Positions 47,457 to 59,492 are shown, counted from the stretch's first letter. The stretch is 64,000 nucleotides of DNA from Scleropages formosus (GCF_900964775.1 NC_041818.1:14283332-14347331); one strand, 5' to 3'. Notes: a model not told the origin generated them from the sequence alone. A program made the numbers and translations.

Positions 47457-47837
47457 TGCACAGTCATCAAAGAGAATATGGATGTGCCAGAGATGGAGAA
47501 GAGGCACAGCCGGGGAGAAATAAAGCACAGGGTGAAGTAAACGCATAAAGATGGTCGCTGCTCTCTTCTTCTGCACCTTCACATGAGAGATGGGGCGTTT
47601 GGGAGCTGCTACAGAGGTTCTCTGTGACAGAAGAAAGGGTGGCAGAGAAACACGGTTTGGTGGCCACCATCCTGCTCTTTGGACTCGTGCTGGCTGGTGG
47701 GAGCCCTTATACACGGTGGAGTCACAGGCAGTATGCAGCGGGACGCTTCACATGAATCAGCTGTAACCTGTCTGGGTCTAAGGAGAAACCAAGTGCTTTC
47801 GTGTCATTGGTCTGGAAACATCACTACAGCGTGGAAG
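46202..47837. repeat. Duplicated 1.6 kb block of unknown function, copy 1
   Basis: Almost identical to 59,493-61,131. It begins 'aaaagaagggaaaatgatct' and is moderately CpG-rich around 46,700-47,300, with a (CA)n microsatellite (47,420-47,455). ORFs of 90-150 codons occur on both strands but show no known domain, signal peptide or credible splice pattern. It ends at the duplication breakpoint. It may derive from the 3' flank of nlgn2 or be a regulatory or non-coding RNA region; the sequence does not decide. Confidence 0.6.
47420..47455. repeat. (CA)n microsatellite
   Basis: About 17 CA units. The paired repeat at 60,711-60,748 has a different structure (an extra 'agcacaca' unit and fewer CA repeats). 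Confidence 0.95.
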
Positions 47838-48017
47838 TGTACTCTCCCGTCATTGCTCCAGTCCTACAAACAGCTGGAGGTTTTGAGCACCCAAGCTCTT
47901 TATTCCTTACATGACTACAAGTTGAGTGTGTCTTTAGTTTTTTTCAGCAATATCTGCTTTTTCTTTATTTAGGATGTTAAAATCTTCTTCTCAGTTACAC
48001 TACACATATCCTTGACA

Positions 48018-48230
48018 CACACACAGACACATCTTCAGAACCACTTGTCCCATACAGGGTCACGGGGAACCGGAGCCTACCCGGTAACACAGGGTGTAAG
48101 GCCAGAGGGGGAGGGGACACACCCAGGACGGGACGCCAGTCCCTCGCAAGGCACCCCAAGTGGGACTCGAACCCCAGACCCACCGGAGAGCAGGACTGTG
48201 GTCCAACCCACTGCGCCACCACACCCCCAT
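48018..48230 (-). repeat. tRNA-derived SINE, family 1, private to duplication copy 2
   Basis: Full-length copy with a perfect 14-base duplication 'acatatccttgaca' (48,004-48,017 and 48,231-48,244). The paired position in copy 1 (about 25,045) has a single uninterrupted target, so this insertion followed the duplication. Confidence 0.95.
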
Positions 48231-49309
48231 ACATATCCTTGACATTTCAGGTAATAAAATTAAGTGGGAAACTCATGTAACTTTGCCCTGAAGCAAGAGT
48301 ATAATTACCAAAAACAAAGAAAACAGGAACAAGTGACCCAGTGAAACAGAATAGAGCGAATAAAGAGTGATATCAACCCAACATCCCTCCCACAGCTGAC
48401 CTTCACCCCTTCCTTCCTAATTGCTGCTGTTTGCCTTGGACTGGAATTCGGTGTTGCCATTCTCTTGTGTCATTGTTCAGCACCACTGTTAGTATCAGGG
48501 CAACTCATGCTGTACTCCTGCACCAGCAACACCTTTACTATAGCCACACTGCCATTTGCTCAACCACGTGGTAAAAAATATCTCTCTTGTAGCTACTTGC
48601 TCTGGCATCAAGTGACTATGAAGTGAATCTCTCTGCACTGCTTTCAGCAAAGCCTACAACCCCAGTTTGCCACTGCAACAATTTCCAGTGCAAAAATTAT
48701 TACACATACATGTGTTTTAAACATACACTTGCACGTTTATCATGCACTTACGAACTCAAATGTTAACATTCGGCTAATGCCATTGGAAAACATGCTGTTG
48801 TAACACCACTGTGACCTTTGCATGAAGTTTTGTTTGCAAGTTTTTGACACAGTGCAATAAGCCATGTGTTTATAACCAAAAACTTTTAGCAGGACTGGCA
48901 CTTTTTTCATTTGCCATCACCTTTTTTTGGCAGAGACACACAATTTTGCAATCTCATCTGCAAGACGGGGGGTGCGAACACTTATTGGCTAAACAAGTGA
49001 ATGGTATCCCCGAGGGCTGGTTAGCGGTGAGGTGCTACAGCTCTTCCTTTATCCATGTCTGCAAAGTTTGTTTTAAACTCCTGAGTTTGATTCAACTTAT
49101 AGCGACAATAACAATATCAGAATATTAAGTCTACAGAAAGATATATTTCGCTTAGCAGTATCACCAGGATGTGGTGAATGTCTCTGTTTCCATCTCACAC
49201 ATTCAAAATTACACCTGCAGTCATTTCTTTTGAAGTTGAGGTCACTGACTCATCTTACTGCTATGCAAAAGCCCCTGACAATGATAAAGAGACTTTTGGT
49301 CACATTTAA

Positions 49310-49545
49310 ATTAGCTCACATTTATTCATTTACCTGAAGCCTTTCACCAAAGTAACTTAGAATGTTAGGTTTTCATACAATTATGCTGCTTACTGTTTTC
49401 CAGATACACAACTTTTACTTGTGCATTTTTTTTCTAAATGCCCTATTTAAGAGTATTACAACAGAGGTGAGGATTTAAATGCTGATACTTTGATTGCATG
49501 GCAGTAGCTCTACACACTGTGCCTCCTGCTGCCCCTTTAACACCT
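49310..49545 (-). repeat. Degenerate tRNA-derived SINE, family 2
   Basis: An L2-like tail start ('acatttattcatttacctga'), 'caccaaagtaactta' and a decayed tRNA head near 49,500-49,540 match the family-2 layout. Its start is also present in copy 1 (26,245-26,280), so it predates the duplication. Confidence 0.55.
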
Positions 49546-50189
49546 TCAGCTACATAGCTATACATTTGCTGAAAGATTTTTAATAATTAAGTAATTACAT
49601 GGTGTTGCATAGCATAACTGCAGTATTTAACCTGTATAAACTATATCACATCAGAGCAAAATAATACAGATACACTGATAAATGTAGGAAAATAAAAAAT
49701 ACTTTGCATGACATTTGCTTGCAACTGAAACAATAATTTACAGAGAGGTCATTAGAACAGATGTTTACAGAGTGCAACAGTCCACCGCCTGAGTGCCAAG
49801 TATGGACAGCCCTGTTCACATGGGACACTATGACAGACAGAGGAGCTGTTCTCCTCATTTCCCACACGCTGGAAATCAGCTGAGTGTCGAAGGAGTCTTG
49901 CTATGCGATTCTGCAAGTTTCTGAAACAGACGTGTGATGCAAACATTTGGTAGGTTATTTATCTTTGGTATTAGTGCAGCGATACTAAAAATGAAAACAG
50001 GAGTGGTGCTGAAAGGTGAGATCTCACCGTTCCCCCACACGAAGATGGTGTTGCATTAAAACCTAGTGGCACTCTAATGTCATCAATGTGTGAAGAAGGG
50101 GTCATTGCCTAAAGCAGCCAAAAGCCCAACCTCACCCTTCTCTCAGAGGTACTTCAAAGTAACTTGTTTTAACTCACTTCATCAATGCC

Positions 50190-50256
50190 TTCCTAGCTGT
50201 CACTGTCATTACCACTATCAACTGGTCTCTCTCCTCACTGTTTATCCTCATACCAG
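50190..50256 (+). other. Candidate non-coding 5' exon of perforin 3
   Basis: Conserved with 17,100-17,177 and 26,940-26,993; it ends CCAG followed by GTAGG. The acceptor would be the 'ctctctgcag' just before the perforin 3 ATG at 51,071. The left limit is unknown. Confidence 0.4.
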
Positions 50257-50520
50257 GTAGGATCATGACGTCTAATGAAATTCATTACATTGGACACGCA
50301 AGTTTAGATTGTTGCATATTTTTGTTTATATGTCTGTGTCAGTTTTTACAGAATTTTATTTATAAAGTGTACAGCCTAAGAGGTGCACTGGGCTTCTGTT
50401 ACTTAGCAATGTATTAGTGGTTGGAAGACACTGAAGATAAATCCTGAGGTATCACATGTCTGAAAGGCTGTTGAAAAGTACTCCAGAAGTTAACAGTGTT
50501 CATGTGTTTGTTATACTCAG

Positions 50521-51070
50521 AAAATTTATATTTACTCTATGTATGTACTATGTATATGTAGAGTACTAAAGCACTGAACACAGTATGCTTGATGTAAAAA
50601 AAAAAAAATTATTTGCTGAAACACTGACATGGTACCGTATTCAAATTTTCCATGGACAAATGAATGAACTAACTTCTGCATTTCTAACAGAATGAAATCT
50701 CCTAATTTTGCAACAGTCCTCCAAGACAAAGACTTCACATCAGTATTGACAGATTATTGTCAAAATAATTCAATTTCTGGCCAGTTATGCAAAGATACAT
50801 TTCAATCTTTGAGTTATTAACTGATAAGAATAAACTATTATGTATCTTATTTCCTCTAAGCAACAAGGCATCGGTGTAGGACATGATCATTTTAGAATCA
50901 GAATCAGAGTCAGAAATTTAATGTCTGATTTTAATTTAATAACTAATTTTATCACATAAAAATACAGATTATTTAAACAACAAAGAATAAAGTTAAACTT
51001 TCTATTTCATACTTTACGTTGACTCAACCCTTTTGCAGGCACATCTCACCCACCTCGGCTCTCTGCAGGT
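50521..51070. other. Perforin 3 proximal upstream region
   Basis: AT-rich. A short 'agaatcagaatcagagtc' run (50,895-50,912) resembles the reverse complement of a Rex1-type LINE tail. The last 130 bases match 28,150-28,283 upstream of perforin 2. Confidence 0.4.
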
Positions 51071-54000
51071 ATGCAGTGTCTGTTTGTCCTCTGGCTGTTG
51101 TTGTGGTCGCTGCCCCCGACCCTCCCCTGCACCACCGGGAATCCAGCGGAATGCCAAAAAGCTCGTCTAGTTCCTGGGTCAAATCTGGCAGGTGAGGGGT
51201 TTGATGTAGTTACCATGCAGCGCAAGCAAGCCTATGTCATCGATGTGGAGACCTGGAAGATTAAACCCAACAAAACCTGCACTCTGTGCACTAACCCCTA
51301 CATGGGGGGTGAGGTCCAGAAGGTGCCGCTGGCTCTGGTGGACTGGCGGGTGCTGCCCCACTGCAAGCTGCAGGTCTCCAGTGTTGTGTACGAGTCCAGT
51401 GAGCATTTCGTGGAAAGCACTGAGAGTAATATGGAAGCCAGCTGGAAGATTGGTCTCCACCTCCCATCGTCTTCATCTGTTATGATGGGGGGTACACACT
51501 CAAAGCTGGCAAAGATGGCCATGGACAAGTCCAAGATGGACAAATACAGTTTCATCAAGCAGGATGTGCGCTGTGCCTACTACAGGTGAGTGTTGGCAGC
51601 ACCGGTGCTAAGATGAGATGGAAAGATGGAAAAGATGGTGGACAAGTATGTGAATGACGGTACAAAAGGTGAAACTGCAGAATGACTGAGACTAGGTAGA
51701 GGAGAAATGAAGAGAGGTAGAGAGAAGTAATGATACTGCCTTTTTACCAGTTATTATTATTATTTTTATTTTTTATAGAGTCACGTAGTGACACAGAGCG
51801 CTTTAACACAGGCATACTGCAAGAAAAATTGATACAAACAATGAAGACTGTCAACTAATGGCTACCATAATGAAGAACTTATTATAGAGCTACAAGTATA
51901 CCTACTGGCCACCGGGGAAAGGAACAAACTCTCCCAACTGAAGGTTGAGGGAGGAAAAAAACCTCTGGGGGTCCACGGGCCAGTGGTTGCCCACCCCTCC
52001 TGGGCATTCTTGAAAGTAACAATTTGTAAGCCAGTGTTTAACAAGTAATTATAATGTTGGTAAATGGCATCTTGGATCCCCAGCTCGGCATGGAACGTCT
52101 CGATCGTCATGGCAGATGGACATCATCCTCTGTCAGCACGGGATTCGTCTGTCACCGCTGGCCGGCCTCCTCAGGTCTTATGTAGCGAGGTAGCGATCAA
52201 CGAGAAGATAGGACAGAGTTAGTAATTTGTTACTTAAGTAAATTTAAAATGCAATTTTGTAAAGGTGATAAAATAGACAACTAAGGCAGGTCGATTTACA
52301 TTACGAGGAGGAATGCCTGAGTGAACATATAAGTCTTAAGTCGGGATTTGAAAACGGAAACAGACGGGGCATTTCTGACAGTAACTGGTAGACTATTCCA
52401 CAGTTTAGGTGCTCTATAACTAAAGGCGCGACCTCCTACTGAGGTCTTATTGATCACAGGTACTTTAAGGTAACCTGCATCTAATGAACGGAGATATCGT
52501 CCTGGGATATAAAGATGAATGATCTCACAAAGATAAGCTGGAGCAATGCCATGCATTGCCTTATAGGTCAAAAGTAGGATTTTATAATCAACTCTATAGA
52601 GACCGAGAGCCAATGCAAGGATTTAAGTACCGGTGTTATATGGTCGTACTTCCTAGTTCTAGTAACAATTCTCGCAGCAGCATTTTGTACCAACTGTAGC
52701 CTGGATGCAGTGTGGTACGGACAACCCGACAATAAAGCATTACGGTAATCCAGCCTGCTGGAAACAAAAGCATGAACCAGTTTCTCAGAATCCCGTCTAC
52801 GAAGGAATCGCCGCATTTTAGCTATGCTTCTTAATTGAAGGAAGCACGACTTAGTCAAAGCATTTACATGCGATACAAGTGACAGCTTTCCATCCAGCAG
52901 GACACGCAAATCCTTGACACAATCCAGATGCTTGAAGGTAATATCACTTGTTGTAAAGATTGGTGTGATTATGTCGAGAGTTTTAGCATCACCACCCACC
53001 ACAAGTACCTTTGTTTTACTGGCATTTAGAGATAAAAAAAATTATTACTCATCCATAATTTTATACTGGTAAAACAATTAGTTAGCGACACCACATGTGA
53101 TGGATCATCAGGCTTGAACGATACATAAAGCTGTGTGTCATTGGCATACGAATGGAAATTAACATTGTGCTTGCGAATAATATCACCCAGTGGTAACATA
53201 TAAAGTGAGAACAGTAATGGACCCAACACAGAGCCTTGCGGCACACCATACTAAACCGTAGTAGAGATGGACGGGGTGCTGTCGTCCAATTTCAATACAA
53301 ATTGTTCACGGTTAGCTAAATACGATTCAAACCACTTCAGAGCAGTACCTCTTAGTCCAACCAGGTTTCCAAGTCTACTCAGTAGGATACTATGGTCTAC
53401 AGTATCAAACGCAGCACTCAAGTCTAGTAACATAAGAATAGAGATCTGACCAGCATCAGAAGAAATGAGAATATCATTAACAACACGCGTAAGTGCCGTT
53501 TCAGTGCTGTGACCAGTGCGGGAACCAGACTGAAATTTTTCAAATATATTATGGTGATTAAGATATTTTACACTTTGGGAAGCTACGATTTTTTCTAGAA
53601 TTTTAGATAGAAATGGTAGATTTGAGATCGGTCTATAATTACATGGGTTATTACGGTGCACATCCGATTTCTTTAGTAGGGGTCATTAACAGTCAATTTC
53701 AATGAAAATAGACTTTTATCATAGCTCCACAAAGCGTTTTAACGTTTCTGATTTTTAACTTTCAGGGAGTACCATGTAGAAGACGAATGCTATACTTGGA
53801 ATATTTACATTTTTGTTTCTTGGGTGAAACTTACTTGTAAGAATTTCAAACTGAATTAAAAATGTCTGACTCAGCTATCTGCTGTCCTGCCCAGTTACCG
53901 GCTGAAAAAGGATCCTCCTCTGCACCCTGAGTTTACGCAAAGCCTCCAGCACCTCCCTGCTACGTACAGCAACAGCACCAAGGCAGAGTATCGCCGCTTG

Positions 54001-55170
54001 TTGGACACCTATGGGACACACTTCATCAAGAAGGTGAAGCTGGGTGGTCGTGTGAGCAGTGTTACCTCACTGCGGCTGTGTGAAGCGGCGCTGAGCCACT
54101 ACACTGAGACTGAGGTGAAGGACTGCCTGGAGGCCGAGGCCTCCGTCAAAATAAAAGTTGTTCGGGTCTCTCCCTCTGTAAAATTCTGCAAAGCCGACCT
54201 CAAGCAACGAGATGCTAGGGACACATTCTCCAGCCAGTTCCACGACAGAGTGACTGAGGTGGAAGGTGGTGAGGCTGGAGTTCCTGATCTGTTGTTTTCA
54301 GACATGCCTAATGTTTTCAACGACTGGACCGACAGCCTGAAGAAAATCCCTGGGGTCGTCAGCTACTCTTTGGACCCACTGCACCTGCTGGTGCACACTT
54401 CTCAGTCAAAGAAAGAGGGGCTGAAGAAGGCTATAGAAGACTACATCCTGGAGAATGCTCTGTACAAGCACTGCTCTGGAAAGTGCTCTGGAGGCTCCAA
54501 ACCCAGCTCACATGATTGCTGCAACTGTGTCTGTAACCCCAGTCAGTACATAACCAGCCATTGCTGCTCAGCTAATGCAGGTCTGGCCCAACTCACTGTC
54601 AAGGTGTTGCGAGCAACAGGCTTGTGGGGGGACACCTTTAGTGGAACTGATGGATTTGTGAAGATAAGCTTTGGAGGAAAATCTGCCCAGACTGGTGTTA
54701 TTTATAATAACAATAACCCAGAGTGGAAAACCGAGTTCCCACTGGACATGGTGACACTCTCACTGGGGACGGAGCTGAAGCTGGAGGTGTGGGACGAAGA
54801 CAAGGACTGGTACAAGTGGTGGAATGACAACCTGGGAGAGTGCAAGGTCTCCCCTGAAAGTGGCTCCCACAGTGGTATCTGCCCACTGAACCATGGCACT
54901 CTTTACTACTCTTATACAGTTGAATGTGCTCCTGGACTTGGAGGAACGACGTGCCGCAACTACATTCCTGCTCCCATGAGCGCCAGCCTGGCCCCTCTGT
55001 ACACCTCCAGGAATGCCGTCAATGTCACTGCCAGTCTCCTGACGCACCTCAGAATGGGCCATCCTGTTGTTGATCCTCTGCTTTTCCTGGGCCCACCAAA
55101 ATGGAAAAACACCAGCACAGCTCAAGCTTTGGCAGATGAAACTCATATTAAAGCCTTCCCTGAGCTCTAG
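51071..55170 (+). CDS. prf1: Perforin-1-like pore-forming protein, perforin 3 (complete)
   Basis: Coding exons 51,071-51,585 and 53,895-55,170, spliced in phase 2 (AG then T giving Ser, reading [14 protein letters not shown]), give 596 aa. The same parts as perforin 1 are present: signal peptide [25 protein letters not shown] signature [16 protein letters not shown]-like CNCVC region, and a C2 domain with GDTFSGTDG and WDEDKD calcium-ligand acids. The intron is 2.3 kb because an L2 fragment inserted in it; splice sites look intact. The first membrane-insertion segment reads [17 protein letters not shown], alternating polar and hydrophobic as expected for a beta-hairpin, whereas perforin 1 differs here. 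The C-terminal tail also differs from perforin 1 and matches truncated perforin 2. AATAAA lies at 55,461-55,466. Confidence 0.94.
51757..53686 (-). mobile_element. L2/CR1-group LINE fragment in the perforin 3 intron
   Basis: It is a 5'-truncated RT portion nearly identical to 35,045-36,975, with the same YAND box (near 53,147) and the same RT frame break (near 53,040). The paired perforin 2 intron (28,970) lacks it, so insertion followed the duplication. Its orientation is opposite to the gene. Boundaries are good to a few bases. Confidence 0.9.
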
Positions 55171-57265
55171 TGAAGCACGTAGTGTATCACACATGAAATA
55201 TTTGCCTGTTTTTGCGAGTTATTGTGCTGTTTCCTTAATGTATATTTTCTTACTTAAGGGAGAATTTCATTCACTCGATCTCCTTCACTTCCACAGAAAT
55301 TGTATTACCTGATATTCTTTCCACTCTCAGTGGGAAACATGTATTACATGTTCTTGATGATATTTTATCAATCGATGTATTGATGAAATTATGTTTGTTA
55401 CCTTTTAATTGCCTTGCTAAATCATCATATGTAACTCAATGGAAGATGAAATGCTACAAAAATAAAGAGCTTGTCTTGCTTTGGCACCGCAGGTTATTAA
55501 GCAGTCATCAACTGGTTATAATGGTCAGTTTATTAAACTTTACCTTCTGGGTTTTCACACCACTTCAGTTTACATGCACTTTTACCCTTCATTTTGTACT
55601 GGCATTATGTCATCTACAGTGCAGAACTTCCAGCCACAAGTGATGACAAAGCCCAGGCACCAATCACAGCTAGACCTGTAGAGCACAGTGTCTATTTCCT
55701 TTATGGGGCATTTTTCTCTGACAGATATGAGTAGAGTCTCTCTTGGTGCAGGGACTGGCTGGACTGTCCTATTGCAGTTGACCCTTCACTTGATCTAGGC
55801 TCTTATAGGCTCAGTCCAGCTGAGAGGGGACGGAGGACTCAGAAGAGCTCTTGATTATGTGGGAAAATGGTATTTTGGACCAGATTAGATGATCTCCAAA
55901 ATCAGCTGACTGTTAGCTTCCAAGAGTGTTCTCATTACACACTAACAAGAGCACGCCAAGAAGACTGGTAACCCCAGGTAGACCCAAGAGGCAACAGAGT
56001 AGCAAGCAGTGGTGGAGAGCACTGCAAACCTTTCCTGATCCACAGAGGTTGTAGTGGTCGGTTGAGTTCATTTTCAGTTTTCCTAAAAGTTAAGATGAGG
56101 ACTATCAGCTTCACTCACTCATTCACTTCCATAAACCCATTGTCCTTGTTACGGTCATGCCCATTCAGAGTCTATGCTGTAATTGCTGGGCTCTAGGCAA
56201 GGAGGGGTACACCCTGGATGAGATGCCAGTCCATGGCAGGGTAGCCATACAAACGCACACAGAGTCACTCACATAATCACATCCAATGGGCCATTTAGAG
56301 TTTCTAGTCAACCTGAACCACATGCCTTTTGACTTTGCGAGGAAATCCACACAAACATGGAGAGAACATGCCAACTCCATGGAGACTGAGCTGGACTGAA
56401 ACGTATGTCCAAAGCCATAGGAGCTGTGAGGTTCTTGGGCTACCTGCTGTACCACTGTGAGGATATGTCCCTGTGGTGCATGTGGTCATACAACCATGCT
56501 GATAAGAGGGAGGGGTCATGCACCCAAGCCACACTGGTGGCCCGTTCTTTAATCAATAACAACTTATTGAAACTTATCGAAACTTTCCTTCCCTCTCCTC
56601 AGTTCCCTTCCTACCAGAGACAATATCACTGTGTGTCTATTCCACACAGACCCTGCACCTCCGCCAAAAGCAGTCTTGAAAGCGCAATCACCATACAAAA
56701 GAGCATGAGTAAAAGTACTCATTTGTACCCTACCCTCAGTCCTTGCCTTGTTCCGTGGAACCACAACGTGCTACAGACCAGTACATTGCAAAGTGAGGGG
56801 TGACAATGACGCGATGTTCTGCTCCTTATATGTTTTAAAGAGAGAAAAACAATCCTTGAAGAGTTCCTAATGAAGACATGAAGCAAGCTGTAATGTTTAG
56901 AGCACTGTTAAATTGTCTGCTAATCAAAAAAACAACAATTTTTGACTTCATAAACACTCTCACACACATTGTTACCAAAATTCTAGTGCTGATTTATAAA
57001 TTTCTTCATTCTAACCTCATTCATAACATCTTCTGAAAATTCAGCTCTTATATGAGAGCTAAATGTTTTAGTTAAATTTGTACAGGGCTTGTGGCTAATT
57101 TCTAAATCCCTCGGCCCCGGGTTTAAGTTGTCTATGTCCTAATAAAATTTCCTTTCATATTTTTCATGTAGAACTTTTATTAACTGGTATAACACAGTAA
57201 GACCATTACTGCTCTGCTATAATTTCTATATTTTTGTCCTGATGAACATGAGCCCATTATGGTGT
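55171..57265. other. Perforin 3 3' UTR and duplicated spacer, copy 2
   Basis: Matches 29,207-29,772 and then 33,127-34,344 of copy 1. It contains the Rex3-like LINE's empty target (55,723-55,736), 0.31 kb not present in copy 1 (55,771-56,084) and a family-3 repeat (56,120-56,455). No gene recognised after the perforin polyadenylation signal. Confidence 0.65.
56120..56455 (-). repeat. Interspersed fish repeat (family 3), duplicated copy
   Basis: Partner of 33,200-33,530 with the same landmarks and only a few base differences. Confidence 0.65.
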
Positions 57266-57610
57266 TGTCATTGCGAACACAGGGAACCAGCCGATGGACT
57301 CAATCAATCACAGGTGCTTCTTTATTTGAAGGGACAGGCAAGCAGATTGTACCGACAGGTGAGGGTCAGTCGATTTGCGAACATTGTTCCGAGGGATGGG
57401 CAAAGGAAGAAACCAGGAGAACAGAAGCAGAAGGTCGAGTCAAACAGGAGAAGCACAAGGGCTCGGGACTGGACACGAGATAAACATGGAGCGCTGCGGT
57501 TTGCTCAGATGAGGTTCCGCACGCAGGAGTGTCCGGGCTACCTCTTTATCCCTTGCCTCCTGGTAAGCTGCAGGAGCAGTCAATTGGGCAGGTGATTGAA
57601 GGGCGTGACA
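57266..57610 (-). mobile_element. Solo LTR of the chromovirus-type Gypsy element (fossil)
   Basis: A single LTR closely similar to 34,345-34,697, flanked on both sides by the 5-base repeat GGTGT (57,261-57,265 and 57,611-57,615). It is the same insertion as the element in copy 1, here reduced to one LTR, as LTR-LTR recombination typically does. No internal sequence remains. Confidence 0.85.
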
Positions 57611-59492
57611 GGTGTGAGGAATACTCTTCCTAGTTTTTGTTGTAAACCAAGTTTTTTTGATTATATTTAAATCAGTATCTGGCAGGGTGAACCTAAAAAA
57701 GATTGACGAGAGCATGATGCTGAGATTCAGTGAACAGGAGTGATGCGTTCAACTGTTAGTTCACAATAATACACATTTTCCATACCCTTTCACTGGGCTG
57801 TTTTCACATTAGTTTTTTTTTGTCTTAATTGAATAGAATGCTCCAGTGTCTTCACTGAATTGGAAGCTGGAGTGATGAAGTGGCGTGCCAGCCAATAAAG
57901 AGGCATAATCCATAATGTGGATATGAATGTCTTTAATGTTCCCCAGATTGGAATCACAGCATACAGTGTGTAGTAACTTCTAAATTAAACAGAAATATCA
58001 TCACCTTATTTATGTTTTTGTTATTTTTTATTCATTATTAACATTTTTTCTTCATCTCAAGTCTTGGGTTTCTGAATCCAAAGAAAGAGAATAAAAATTT
58101 GACAACAGGTGCAAAGCCCTTCTGGTGACTTAACTTCATCATGGCAGAAAAGTGGAGAGTGCTGAAGGCTTCCTGGGACACCCTTCTGATCCCACAAGCA
58201 CCAAGAAGAGAACCTTTTCTTACATCAGAGAACACCCCCCTACCATCCTCTACTTTCTGAAAATTACTCACCTCCATGTTTACTACTCTCTTACTCAAAT
58301 ATTTACCCTGTGCATGAAAACCTGAAATTGGGGGATAAATGACTGCTTGCCGCTGTAGGATTTAAATTTTACCAAGGGCTGAAAAATTCAGTTACATGGG
58401 TGCATATTCTGTTTGTTTAAAAGAATGAAGAATAAATGTTCTAGGCCATCATTTAAGATAGAAGAAACAAAGGTGTCGGTGTATTTCTAGGTGTCAGCTA
58501 GCATTGTTTCACATTCCACACGTAAACTTCGGAATATTTGCTGTCTATTCCGAAATTCCTACTCTAGAACCCATGAAAATACACCAAATACTGACAAAAA
58601 TTCGAACTGCACACATACATTAACAATCAAAACTCAGCGCACATACTGTCACACACAACCTGTGGAAGTGAAAAACAGGTCTGCCACTGTGTGTCCTTTC
58701 ACTCACACTCCCTCAGCCTCTAGCTGGAGACACCCCTGGGGGTCCTGGTGCTCCCTGTCACCTGTCCAGAAAGCTCAGGCACAGCGACCACAGTGCAGCC
58801 GGCAGGATACCAAGATTACAGCCGGATTTATGTACGGTGGGAGACGTGACAAATGCCAGGATAGGGCTCGTGTGAGTCAACTTGCTGAATCTTTTGAGGG
58901 AACGCTTTAATAGCTCACACATCCATCTGATCCAGGAACCCTAACCTGGCATATTCAGTCCTCCACTACGAACTACCAGAACCCTCTTTCGTACCGGGTG
59001 CCCCGACTGTTCTCCAGATCGCTTGCTCTAATATTCTTCATTGTCACAAAAAAGCAGAATGTAAAAATTCCCAACCAACAGCAAAAAAAACAGAACATCT
59101 TTTCTGGATGAGGTTTCAGAAAATGATAACTTTGTAAAGCTTGAGAAATTACACAAATCATACAGCACAAAGCAGGCGTAACAGTTCAGGTCTATGATTT
59201 ACGGCCAAGCTGCTAGTCACCGCTGAGCTTGCACCTGTTGCCTTTGTCACAAAGTAAGTATTTCAGTCATTCACTCCAAAACCAAACAAGAAACTTAATA
59301 TTTACAAATAGTTGTTTTTTTTGTCAGTTTGTTCTTACACTTAAAAAATGTACAGTTTATTTTGAGTTTATTCTTTGTCTCTGTTCTCCACATTATGTTC
59401 CTGAAAGGACTTCAGAAGTCTGAAAGAAGAAAAAGTTTGTTACCATCACAAGCTGTCCAGTGTCAGCATACAAAAAAAGACAAGAAAAAACT
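57611..59492. other. Spacer retained only in duplication copy 2
   Basis: Non-repetitive AT-rich sequence without a convincing gene. In copy 1 the equivalent 1.9 kb is missing between the cut right LTR (46,201) and the 1.6 kb block, implying a deletion there. Confidence 0.5.

Larger units (their letters stand above)
24873..47837. repeat. Tandem segmental duplication, copy 1
   Basis: 24,873-25,950 matches 47,834-49,120 almost base for base. Homology resumes through the truncated perforin 2 (28,150-29,772 against 50,940-55,736), then 33,127-34,697 against 55,737-57,610, then 46,202-47,837 against 59,493-61,131. Order and orientation are preserved. Copy 1 is about 23 kb because it gained a Rex3-like LINE and a nested retroelement complex; it has lost most of perforin exon 2, about 0.3 kb near 33,160 and about 1.9 kb near 46,201. 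Confidence 0.9.
48997..50520 (+). repeat. Perforin-upstream homology block, copy 3
   Basis: Matches 15,852-17,400 through shared landmarks ('ttattggctaaacaagtga', 'aattacacctgcag', 'ggacagccctgttca', 'ctggaaatcagct'), and matches 25,790-27,350 more closely. It contains a degenerate family-2 SINE (49,310-49,545) not seen at the perforin 1 block, and a 5'-exon-like donor at 50,256. Likely promoter region of perforin 3. Confidence 0.6.

Noticed and set aside
58491-58910. 139-codon plus-strand ORF in the copy 2 spacer
   Set aside because: No recognisable domain, low-complexity Thr/His/Ser content, no supporting splice or promoter context.
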